This document shows, piece by piece, positions 1 to 11,145 of a stretch of 64,000 bases of DNA (position 1 is its first letter; each line of letters starts with the position of its first letter). The position numbers and the translations under genes are program-made. The notes below the pieces were generated by a model that saw nothing but the letters and a program-made list of their open reading frames with translations, ran no database searches and was not told where the DNA came from. Origin of the DNA: Parus major (lineage: Eukaryota; Chordata; Aves; Passeriformes; Paridae); contig NC_031770.1 in the NCBI RefSeq assembly GCF_001522545.3, positions 31,276,865-31,340,864 of the forward strand. The letters are read 5' to 3'.

Positions 1-3000
1 GGTTGGCATTGTCCATAATATTTCAATGAGGCATTTACCATGAAAATTAAACTTCCTTTACTCTTCTGAGTATACATCACCTGATGTGTTTACTCATTTC
101 ATGGCTGATGATTTGCAGACATCCCATATTCTACAAAAATACTTCTCCCTACATAGTTCCTCCATCTGACAACCTCACAGTTTATAGCAGAAATTCTTGT
201 TATTAGTCCCAAAGCTTTTGACCTTGCACACCCCTATTAAATTTCATCCCCTTTCTATTACCCTTCCAGATAATCCAGCCCCTGCCATGTGAGCCCCCAA
301 TCCTCCCTCCAGACATTTAAGTCTCAGGGAATTTATTTGTTCATTTTTATATTTTTGTGCCAGTCATTAATACTAGTATTAAGTGAGATTGGCCTCAACC
401 CCAGTCTTGGAGGGGTTTTTCATTATTAACCTGCTTGAAGTTTAACAGTTCTTGCCACATGCTCCTCTAGCAGGCTGCAGGAGGAGAGGAGAAGGGGAGG
501 AGAAGCCTGTCCTGGCCCCTGTGACCCCAAAAGCAGATGCCTTTGGGGCACAGGGCAGGCTGCTCTTTCCCTGAATGCCACTGGGGAAGCCTGTGGAGGA
601 GAGGCTGCTGGAGCAGAGCTGACAAGTTCACATGGTGAGTTCTGCCTCTGCAGCCAGGAGAGGCAGAGAGACACACAAAGCCTTTGGGGATGGCAGAATG
701 GCAGAGATATATATGAAAGGGCATCATGAAAGGCCTTGTAGACTTCACTTTGATCCAGGAAATGAGCAGGTATTGCTCAGCTGAAAGCCTGTCTGGAGTA
801 AAGGGCCTGCCCTGCAAGGGCACAGAGGTTGAGGGAAGAGATTCATCTGCAGTCCCTTTTGCTTTCACTCTTTTACCCAGCAGAGAGAACAGGTATTTCT
901 TCTGTTAATAGTGTTTATTGCTCCAGCTGGCATCCTATCAAAACTGACTTCCTGAGATGCTGAGGTACTCAGCTCAGGCAGTAGATCTCAGCACTTAATC
1001 CCAAAACCTCATGTTGATTTGAGGTCTGCTAGGGTTACAAAAGAATTAAAAAATAAAAAAATAGAAAGCTGAGAAATAACCTTCCTTTCACCAGGCAGTA
1101 CAACATTAGGCATTGTACTAAAATCTGACTAAAGGTGTTTTAACAATGCAGAACTTACATAGTCTTGCAGTGCCAAATGCGTGAGTTAATGGGTTGAATT
1201 TGTTAATTTATTAATGAGTGCACACATTTTGTCTTTTGGAAAAACAAATTACCCAGTATGACAATACTCAGTAATGATACCCTTTTCTGTGTGGTCAGAA
1301 ATTATGTAGAGACACAATATGTTAAACACCATGTTTCATGGGCAATAATTGTTACGAGTAAAGTGTATTTTCTTTTGTTACAACACTCATAAACTTGTCA
1401 AAGTTGAGATACCATGCTGATGCCTGTGCTGATACTTACCACTTTGCATGTTCACAACCCTGTTCAAATAGTTATGAACCAATGTAAGCAGTCATTTTCA
1501 TAATGTGGCTTAATATAGTAAGGCATTGTGACCCTTGCTTTGCCTCTGTATGCACAAGGGATTGTAATTTACACCCCTTTCCATGTGCAATGAAGGCTAT
1601 ACCCGTCATCTACCCTCTCACAATCATCCTTTTCCTGTGCAGTTCCCACTGAAGCGGGGAACAGGGCTCCAAAGAGCCTGGGCCATAATTTGTTTGGCTC
1701 TCTTCCAACTTTCTAGATGGTGCCAGTTTGCTCCAGGCTTCCTCTGTGCTATATCATTGCAAATCCCTTTTTGAGGGGTGTTTTTTCCCCCCCACATATG
1801 GAATTACCTCTCTCATTGCACTGCCAGGAATAAAAGCCCACCTGCATTTCAAAAGCGCATGTCTGCTACATTGTCTTACACATTTGTCAGCAGGAAAGCA
1901 CTGCCTGCCTTGTGTTTTTGTTTTGGGTTTTTTTTAAACTTTTACAGTGTTATTTATCCTTTTGCTTCAAGCTAGAAGTATTTTCATCTATTTTGGCAGC
2001 ATGATCTCAAAGAGCTCTATTTGAGCACTCTCAGGACTTGAAAGAGTTGGAGCAAGTAAAGTAGCAGAGCAGAATGAAGTCAAGTGAAGTACTGAAGGGC
2101 TCCAGATAGTTTAGGATTACAGGGGAGAGCATAATATGAGAGCCAGCTCTCCCAGTTGTTGCAAGTGTACTTGGAGAGAGCTGAGAAGATACCAGTCTCC
2201 TACCTACAGCTGGTGCTAACTCCTGCAGCGCTGACTACAGGCTGAAGTAATCTTTATTGGTGGTGTCTCTGTATGATACCCACCTGTGAGCAGAGAATTA
2301 CCTTTGTGGCCAAACTGGCCACATCCTGTGAAACCAGAGGGTGTATTGACTGCATAGCAAGACCTGTCTCTTTTGCCTCCAGGAATGGGTAGCTTCTTGG
2401 CCTGAAAGGTTAAGGTGAAAGGTGTGTGTGGGTGTTAATGGTATTACGTTGTTAGTGGACTACAGAGTTCCATGCTGGCTAAAATGTGATTAATTGAGCG
2501 GAAATAATTCAATTCTGTATCCTGCAGATTGTCATGGGGAGACATGCATCTGACAGCTAATACAGTTAAGCTTTTGCAGCTCAAAGGTGCATATCCTCTG
2601 TGCTTCTTGAGGAGCAAACAGGAGTTGAATTATTCGTGTAACTTAGTGCAGATACCTGGCTTTTAGTCTCATTCATCATTGCTGAGCAGACACCTATGTT
2701 CATACATTGCATCATAAATACTGCAAAATGAATTGTAAATTTTATATTCCTTGAATATGACTCTGACTCACAGCCACACAAGAAGACACACAGCAGCCCT
2801 GCTGTATCACTTGTTAATTTCATATTGGAGAATGATGGTCATTCTCCAATAACCCAGTTATTTCAGGATATGTAAGAGATTTCTTTACTTAATCGCCCCT
2901 ATACCAGCAGGGGATTGTGCTCTTTTGGGCTAGAGTTAGGCATGCCAAAAGGATGTCTGTGAAGAGACTCCCTGTAATGCTACTTAAATTTATTGATTGA

Positions 3001-3435
3001 ATGGACAAAAGTAGGTCTTTAATTTGTTTTATCTTCTAACTTTGAAAGCATCAATTTTAAGGATAATCTCATTCATATTGATAGCTACAGCGATGAGTTC
3101 AAAAACTGAATATATGGTCAGACTAGAACTCCATAGGTCAGGCGTACAAAACCTGTAGAAAAACCGAAATTATTCTTGTCTTTCTTGGGAAGAAGGGTAA
3201 AAAAAGACTCCAGATCTACTTGGATGAATAACCACTTTCAAAACAGATCTTAAGAAGTGCACAAAAAGTCTACAGCAAATGGAAACATCTTTCTTGTCGC
3301 AGTTAGGAAAAATGAGGATAAAATTAATTGCAGCACTGGCTTAAATCTTGCAAAGTAGGTGAAATGGGTAGTACCTTATATATAATAGCTGTTGATCAGC
3401 CTTAAGAAGCTGTCTGGTCAAGTCACTAGAATGAA
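1..3435. other. Unique non-coding AT-rich DNA
   Basis: No exon, RNA gene or recognisable transposon is seen. Open frames here are short and occur on both strands without family motifs. A purine-rich stretch of G/A runs lies around 478-505 within a moderately GC-richer patch (about 470-700). The one structured item is the hairpin at 2823-2851, listed separately. Confidence 0.6.
2823..2851. repeat. Perfect 13-bp inverted repeat with 3-base loop
   Basis: The left arm at 2823-2835 reads TATTGGAGAATGA. The right arm at 2839-2851 is its exact reverse complement, and the two are separated by TGG. The arms stop pairing at the next base on each side. No T-run follows and no transposon ends are recognised nearby, so its role is unknown. 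It could be a chance hairpin, a remnant of a short palindromic insertion, or a small RNA stem. Confidence 0.85.
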
Positions 3436-3626
3436 AAGATTCTAGAATAACTTAAGTTGAAAGAGATCTCTAGGAAGTTATCTAGTACAGTTCAAAGCAG
3501 GTCTGATTAGATCAGGTTTCTGTGTCAGGGCTGTGTCCTGTCACATCTTGACTACCTCCAAGGAGGGAGATCTGAAACTCCTCTGGGCAAGCTGTTTCAA
3601 TATTTGCCCACCTTTTCTTAAAAAAA
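3436..3626 (-). mobile_element. CR1 LINE 3' end fragment, minus orientation
   Basis: Read on the plus strand this is the reverse complement of a CR1 3' untranslated region. It opens with an 'agaataacttaagttgaaag' like terminus and runs through the familiar 'gatctctaggaagttatctagtac' and 'tgctcaaagcaggt' type text, here diverged, to 'ctctgggcaagctgtttcaatatttgccca'-type sequence. Only about 190 bp of the 3' end is present, the normal outcome of CR1 5' truncation during target-primed reverse transcription. Substitutions are frequent, so the copy is old. No coding part of the element is included. The match is from memory of CR1 consensus text and the edges are approximate. Confidence 0.8.
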
Positions 3627-3902
3627 CTCCATCAGCAGAACTCTATTGCAGTGGCTGGGGACAGATAACAAGAACTGTTTATGGAGTGTGAGCCACCATT
3701 CCCAGAGATCTGCACCAGTTTGGAAATGACTGACCAGGAGGTACAGCTGTGTTCTGCTAAGCCATACCATGAACCACTACCACCACCAGCCACTAGTGAC
3801 AGGCTGACAAAAAAAGGCAAATGATTCTTGAAAGTTATTGGCTTAGGAATTTCCAGAGATGGTTTTTAAATGTAGCTCAAGTCCTGCTAAAGATGTAATT
3901 GA
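3627..3902. other. Short unique spacer between two CR1 fragments
   Basis: No feature is recognised in these roughly 275 bases. The sequence does not continue the CR1 text on its left, nor does it resemble the reverse-transcriptase fragment on its right. Confidence 0.5.
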
Positions 3903-4050
3903 AGTGGAGCAGGTACAAAGCAGGGCTATGAAAATGATTGATTATGGAGAATAAAGAGGAGTAAAAGAGTTTGGTTGTTCAGAGAAGTCAAATGAAGACT
4001 TTGAAAGGCATCATACTGCTCTCTGTCACTTCATTACCACTAATAGGTAT
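3903..4050 (+). mobile_element. Probable CR1 ORF2 (reverse transcriptase C-terminal) fragment, plus orientation
   Basis: The stretch 'gagcaggtacaaagcagg' followed by 'gctatgaaaatgatt' and later 'gtttggttgttcagagaag' follows the CR1 coding text for the conserved VQxRAxKMI ... LGLF segment near the end of the CR1 reverse transcriptase. It carries indels and stops and is not translatable as a unit. It points opposite to the CR1 tail about 280 bp to its left, so the two are separate insertions or a rearranged pair. The edges are uncertain and the similarity is moderate. Confidence 0.5.
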
Positions 4051-7000
4051 AATGGGAAGGAATAGATGACTATTAATTAGAAAAATATTTTAAACAAGAA
4101 CGTGGTGAGGCCTTGGAGCAGCCTTCAGAAGAAGCAGTTCTAAAAATACGTGAAAAGAAACAAAACCAAACTGACTTTGACATGGGAGTCTGCAGGGGCA
4201 GCCTTCTGCTCAATACGCCTTTTGTGTTTTTCAGGGTAGACACTGTGCTCAGGAGTAATTTGCCTGGCGTTTCAGTACATCTGGTAGCATTTTGCTTGCT
4301 CCTGTTGTGCCCTGTTATTTCCTGAGCACATGGACAGGAGTAACACCATGTCTGCAATTTGCTTGGCAAATCCCAGGTGCTCCCCAGTGCCTGCACCTTG
4401 CATGCGTGTGGGAAGGTCACGGTGCAGGGAGCCCATATTAGGCCAGGGACTTTGCTGATATTTCAGTTGGCTGGGTATCATCTTTGCATGTGCATTTCTG
4501 CTGAGGAAGTCCAAGACAAAAATATGTCAGCCCATAAGGCAGACATTTGTGAAAGAGAGCAAATGATGTGTACTCAGCATGTTTGCTGGGTCCCTGTGCA
4601 TTCCAACTCAGAGTATTTTTCCCTGGCTAAACAAAAACAGCCTTTGCCTTAGAATAGCAGCTGATTATTTTTCAATTGTATATTTTATTTGGCATGATTT
4701 TATGCTCTTACAAGCAATTTAAGCTAAATTATGCAAATGAAAGTTTAGCTAGTGCTTTTTAATCCATTTAAGAGTTTTGTTTTGCATAGCCTATTGGTGA
4801 AGCAAACTAGATTAAAGTGAAAGTGAATTCCATCTGAAAGCTGGTTCTAGTATTTATAATTATGAAGTCATGACTTGGAATTCTCCATAGCTGCTGCATT
4901 TCTATATTTTATATTTAACTTTAGGACTGTTATGTATTTAATGAGCGTAAATGGAATAGAGTAATATGAAAGAATTGATAGAACAGATATTTCACTGGAA
5001 AATAACAGATTAGTGTTAAATGTATGTGTAACAGTGAGAGGGCTTCAGCAGAATGCAGAAATATCAATAAACAACTAGAATGACATTTGAGTTCAAAATA
5101 AAGAAAGGAATGGAAATATTAAAAGATATTTAAGAAGAAAGTATTAAGGAAGTTATCAAAGGAATAGTTTTTATTCCAGTATTTACAATTCAAAAAGAGC
5201 ACAAAACAGCTTTGCTGAGAAGAGGTAGAATGATCAATGGTTTGGAAAGGCATATGCAGCTAAGAAAGAAACAGAAGCTGCCTGTCAAAAAGGGAATGTC
5301 TGCCAGATAATCGACTGACATTTGCATCAAGGTCAGTCACTGGCAGTGACTGCAATGTCTCTAAGTTGTTAGACCAAAAGAGTCTTTGAGCTAGATTGAT
5401 CCATAGGAGTATTTACACTGAATTCATGGAACAGCAGACTAAGTTGTATGGACCCTTGGTGTGTTGGTTTAGATGAAGGTTTGCCTAGCAAAGCTCAGCA
5501 TTACTGTATTTGGTGTCACTGGGAGTTTTTATTAATGTCCAAAGCTAAAAATAATGGTATATCTACTGCATCTCAAATGTCACTTTTTAGCACAAGCCCA
5601 GACTTTCAACCCTGCTAGCCACTAAGCTGCTGAGAGTATTTGTTGGGATGAATGACTTTATCCAAAGCACAGATTTGTTAAATCCATGCACATTTGCCAG
5701 CTTCTGGAACAAAACTTTCATCAATTTCTTGTAGTGCGTAATTGCATGTATGATCACATCTATTATTGTGGCTGTTTCTAAGATGTTTTTGTGCTGGTAA
5801 CATGAATGAGTGTTTGATGTTTGGAGAAAGAAGTGGTTTTGAAAATAAAATCTGGAGCTTTTGCATCGCCAGACTGGGAAAAGCTGAAAGCAAGGTGATC
5901 AACCATGCTGCAGCTTTCATGTACCAGCTTTCATCCTGACACCAATGCCTTTCAGCATGAGGAAGAGAACTTGTTTATAGGGAAGAGATGCAGATTATTA
6001 AAACCTAATCAACTGAGTTTGTATATTCAGTAATAATTGTTGCAACCCACCTGAGAATTTACCCGGAGTCAGTCAGATGTGTAAGAGAAATCAACAAATT
6101 GCATAAAGATCTCTTGGCAGGAGAAATTTCCTTGTCCAGGTTTTTGAATCTACAAAATCTACAGTACTTGGTCCAGCAAAACTCAATGGTTGTTTGAGTA
6201 AGAATTCCAGGATTTTGCCCCATAACTTCAAGAAATGTTAGGGTTTTTAGAAAAGAAATTAAGTGCATTTTTATGGTAAGTGTTGGGGTATAATAACAGA
6301 ACACAAAGATCTACATTTAGTTAAAAAAAAAAAATAAAATTAACACTACTGATTCCTAAAGTCATTAGGTTTGATGTAAGCCTTTTTTTACCCATTACCA
6401 ATAATTGAATAACAGTTGCTGTTCACATTTAATGGATGGAAAAAATGTTGTGATTGTTGTTATTTGATAAGAAATACAGTTCCGATTCATACCAGAACAC
6501 TAACTTTGTGAATGCTAGTTCATTAAAATTTCTTTTTTAGAAACTACTTAATTCATGATTTTGTAATTATTATTTCTGAAAAATTATTTTAAAGTTATAG
6601 CTCCAGAACTGAATTAAATGTCTTGGAGTTCAAAGAAATATGCTAAAAAAATGCTTTTTTTGAGCAGCAAAAACTTGATCCAAATTTTGGGTTCAGTCAG
6701 TGAGTAAAGTCTTTGAAGTTACACCTTAAATGCCTTTGAAAGTTGGAGCACTATTTTTAGGAAGGGAATGAAACTTTTCAGGCAATAGATTTTATTAACG
6801 TGTATTAAATTTAGATGTAGCCAAGTAGATCAGTTATAGCACATATATAGTGGGGGGTCCAGGATGTGTTTGGGAAGCAGAAATACAGTCCTATCAGAGA
6901 AATAACATATGTGTTACAGAAATATATGCTAAAACAGAATTTAACATTTTTATGTATTTTTATTTGTTGTCCAAAGAATAAATCAGAGCATAGGTGGATG

Positions 7001-9724
7001 AAATTGGCTTATGGGATCTCTCCTAGGCTCAAAGGAGAGTGTTTTAATATAAATTTTTTGTTATAGCCCACATATTGCAGATTTCTATTGGGATTGCAAT
7101 AGAAGACAGTAGGAATTTTGAAGGAGAGATATAGGGATATATACCTTTTTAGGGAAAGTTTTTGTAGAGATATGGATTATCATGCAAACAGAAATGACTC
7201 TCTTCCTTTTTGCCCCAGTGGACATTGACACTGTTACATGTATGTGCAAAAACCTGGAAGCTGGAGATCTTCCTTGGTGAGTTTAGAAATCTGTAGCTGT
7301 GCAGGTTTGCCATGCCTGTGCAAAATGTGAATAAAATAACTTCCTTTGAGGAACAAATTAATCACAGCCTGTTCACTGGAAACACATCTTTGTATCTTGT
7401 AGCCTCACTCAGCTATGCCAGATATTTATATGATGAGTTACCCATTTGATCAATTAATGGCTTCAAAAAGCAAAGCAAGAACACCTACAGTTTTTGTGTT
7501 GTTTTTTCCCTTCCTTCCAAACCCAGTAAAACCAACTTTTCCTGAGGTTGGCAAAGGCTTTTCAACAGCTCTCTATAAATCATTGAAAATGTATTTCTCC
7601 TTCCTTGAGGAAAACGTGCAGGGTAGGATTCAAGCCAGTAGTTTTAAGGGACCCTCAGGGGCATGGCATCAGATTGCACTGTGGGTGCAATTTTACTGTC
7701 GTCATATGAAGGCAGCAACTGTTGCATCGATGGAATTTTTGGAATGGGAAATTCTTGAGGACAAGTCCTGGGCTTGTTTCTGTGGCCAGCTTGAAGCAGG
7801 ACTTGTCCAGTGTGCAGGAGTGAAGAACGGGGCATGAAGTGCTATGGAAATGCAAGTCTGGGAAGGTTGCAAAGCCAAACCACAAACCACATGCTTGTCC
7901 TGAGTAAGAGCAAATAGAGAAGGGCCAGTCAGCTTTTTGTTGGAGAAGATGTGTATTGAAGAGTCTTGGTTCTTCCTTAAAGTAGTGCACCCTGGGCCAG
8001 AATTATTATTACAAGCAGCATGTAACAGACCTGTGCAAACACTGGAGCACTGGGAAATTACATTTGCTCCGAGATCTCACTTTACTTGGAGAAGCTTTTC
8101 CTTCCCTCCAACTGGTTTGCAAGTTCAGATTTTTCAGATTCTTGACGATTCAAGCAGTGCTCACCACTCTGTCACCAGGGTGGCAGACCTGTGTGTCTGT
8201 GCCACCCAGAGCCTTCGCTGTCACTTGCTGGCGCTTTTCTTGGGTTTTCCTGGGGTTCACTCATGCAGGAATGGGCACTGGTGTCACACTGTGTCCCTGG
8301 AGCCATGGCAGTGTGAGGCTTGGGAAGCTGTTTGCCCAGGTTTGGTGCTGGGGACAGACTTGTCCCAGGGCAGCAAGGCTGAGCTCCTCAGGGCACGTTT
8401 CTATTTCTCGTGCTAAAATGTGTTTCTGAATGCTAATTACCATTTACAAATATTTTAATGTCTACTTAGGAATTTAGCTCAAGGGAAGAAAAAAAAAAAA
8501 ATTATGGTAATAGTTTCAAAAGACCACAAAGGCCACATTTTTTAGCAAAGCATTTGGCTTACTTTACATTAAACATGCCCTCAAGTTCCATATTTATTTT
8601 TAGTGTATTACTCCTACATCTTCTCTTCCTCCACAGTGATTTTCCCTTGCTGAATAACATCCACTCAGCTTTCCTTATCCTAAACAGAGCTGTCAATCTT
8701 AAAGTTTAAATTGGCATCATCCTTTCCCAGCCCCAGCTGCCCTTGGCTTTCTTCAAGTTTTTGTCAGTGTGATCAAAGTATAGTGCACTTGCACCCATAT
8801 ATTTTAAAATCTGTGCTGGGTTTGTTTCTTTTGGATAGTACCCAGTCTATCACAATGGTCAAAATTGTTTCTGGCATCCATGGAGATAATTATAGCATGT
8901 CATAATGTTGTGAATAGTGTATTGTGTTAATATCCTTACATCACATGGGGAATTCAAGATATGAAAAGTAACTGTTCCTGATAGTCAGGAATCTAAACAT
9001 TGTTTTTCTATACTCTCTAGTATGACTGAGTAACAAACTTGGCTTAAAACAGGAACATACCTATGAAACTTTTCTGGATTCATTTTGACTGCACATGAGA
9101 CCTGTTTCAAATTTTGAGCTGAGATAAAATACATTTAACAAAGGTTATGCTATGATCAGTGGCAAAATTATTTGGGAGAATTTCTTGTCATTTTTAAGGC
9201 TGCACTGTTTCTTCTGCCTTCAGCCTTGTTTTTATTTATTTATTTTTCATCTCAAAATAAACATTTTGGTTTTGAGCTTGCCAGACTTCCTTGATGGAAG
9301 CTGCCAGGACCCCGATATGAATGCAGGATGGGTCTATGAATTTAGAATTTGGACATAATTTAAAAATTGTCATATTCTTATACATTTTATGATTTAAGGG
9401 ATAAATAACATGTATCTGGCATAAGAGTGTCAAAGATGCTGCATGCCAAAGAGTATTCAGACAATTTCCTTCAAAATTGGGATTTGAATGAGCAAACTGT
9501 TAACTCTATTAACTTCAAACCTTTGTATCTCAAAGTACCACAATAACAGTGTTTCTTCTATAAAAATATGCAATGTGTGACTGTAATACATACAGAGAGC
9601 TGTTTAATCATAATATTTTGTCAATTAAACATGGGTTGTTCCTTTATTGAACTTCTTGTTTGAGTTTTCTATTTCAAAGAAACCTAAAATCAAGAATTGA
9701 TCTGATTTTATGCATTCCCAATAA
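4051..9724. other. Unique non-coding AT-rich DNA
   Basis: No exon, RNA gene or transposon could be recognised over this 5.7 kb. Open frames at 7415-7837 (+) and 7937-8416 (+) are the longest but show no motifs and no codon-like conservation signal that I can judge by eye. The segment about 4640-4860 has the texture of conserved non-coding DNA (an ATGCAAAT octamer at 4731-4738, several TAAT-type cores) and is treated as a finding. A mildly GC-richer patch lies at about 8150-8400. Confidence 0.5.
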
Positions 9725-9782
9725 AGGAAGTTGGACTAGATGATGTTCTCTTTCTAACCAATACTTTTATCATTGTTTGATT
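9725..9782 (+). mobile_element. CR1 LINE 3' terminal fragment, plus orientation
   Basis: The text 'ggaagttggactagatgatg' followed by 'ttctctttctaacca' is the typical CR1 end, in which 'ggttggactagatgatct' precedes 'cccttccaacc' and the terminal 8-mer repeats. Only about 58 bp remain, so this is a severely 5'-truncated copy. It is diverged, therefore old. It could be chance similarity, but the order of words matches the CR1 tail well. Confidence 0.6.
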
Positions 9783-11012
9783 AAAATATTGCTATTAATA
9801 ACTTGCAGCCTTGCCATTTTTTCACCTTTGAGAGATTGTAGCAGATGCTAATAGTTTAATAGATGTTTGTTGTTTTCAGAAGAAGAAAAGTTTTCTAGAA
9901 GAAAAATGAGGCCAAGACACAGCAATGTTGAATGCAGTAATAGGGCCTATTCTTACTCAGCTTTCACTGAGTGTGATTTCACAGGCCTTAGTGGAGTTTG
10001 CTAATAAATTCATTTAAGTTGTGAAATTCTGTGTGAGATAATATTGGTTCATGGTTCCTGTGGAGTTAGTCTGGATGATAAATATGCTGGAGACAGTACC
10101 CCATAAAGAGCTTGTATCCCATGTTGCAGATGCTTGTCTTAGGTGGGACAGAAGCAATTCTGAGAGTCAGAGCAAACAAGTTTTAATTTTGGCAGTTTTC
10201 CCATCACCCTGGGGACAGTGATGTTCAAGTCATAAGCTTTTTTTGCTGAGACTGAACTTTCCTCTTCCATCATCAGTATTCCAGCTGTAGTTCTCATTTT
10301 TTTTTCCTGAATCCTTGGGTTCACTCCATTCTTTTATCTAACTCTGCTATTCAATAAAGGGATGATCATCAAGCCACCTAAATTATATCCATTCTCCTAT
10401 GTTCATTGTGCTGTGAAGTAACTGTCTGATTTGTTTTGCAGGTAAGTAGCACCTGGCACCCAATAGTCAACAATTTATGGTAAGTATATTTTGTAATTAG
10501 GAAAACTAAAATAGAATTCCTGTTTTTTTCCTTTAAAAGGAATAAAAAAAGTAGGGGGTTAGTCATTAAATAACATTTGTTTCAGATACTAGTCAGAATA
10601 GTTGCAGATGTTATTGGGTTTACATTTTTCTCCTCAAAGTGTTATTCATCTGTTGCAGGAAGAAATAAATATAAATACTCAAGGCAGTATTTCAAGGAAG
10701 TTGAGAAAACAATATTTACTTTAAAAACAATAAACAAATGAGGGTTACTTTTCTATTCTCAATTCCTTTCAGCTACAGTAATCTTGGAAGTTGTTTTAAC
10801 AAAATGAAAATCTCACACAAATGCTGTGTGTAAATGTTAACATCCCTATAATTTTTTTGCTACAGGATAACTAAAACTCTTCTGCTTATCCAGTCTTTGA
10901 CTTAATGAAAATATTATTAACACTGAGTTATTATCTATCTGGTATAATTAATAAATCTCAGTGTGCTTCCTAAAATATGTCTGTGTCATCTTTCTTCCCC
11001 TTCAGCTGGGGA
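9783..11012. other. Unique non-coding DNA
   Basis: Nothing recognisable was found in this 1.2 kb. It is AT-rich with short homopolymer runs and no credible open frame. Confidence 0.5.
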
Positions 11013-11067
11013 AATAATCATATAATGATTGTGAGGGACCTCTGGAGACCATATAGTCCAAGCCAAG
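11013..11067 (-). mobile_element. CR1 LINE 3' terminal fragment, minus orientation
   Basis: Plus-strand text 'aataatcatataatgatt' then 'gagggacctctggagacc' and 'atatagtccaagcc' is the reverse complement of a CR1 3' end, whose usual form is 'aatcatagaatcat...gggacctctggag...catctagtccaacc'. Only about 55 bp can be aligned by eye. An AT-rich simple repeat begins about 30 bp further on. Confidence 0.7.
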
Positions 11068-11095
11068 AATGGTGAAGAGACCCTACTTATGATGA

Positions 11096-11145
11096 AAATA
11101 TATATATATATAATATATATAATAATATATAAAATAAATATATAT
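11096..11145. repeat. AT-rich simple repeat (TA)n, imperfect
   Basis: About 50 bases of almost pure A and T, mostly alternating TA with A insertions. It lies just right of the CR1 tail fragment and may have grown from an A/T-rich tail or target. Probably length-polymorphic. Confidence 0.85.

Noticed and set aside
7937..8416. Plus-strand open frame of 159 codons
   Set aside because: No motif, no family resemblance, and competing frames on both strands over the same GC-richer patch.
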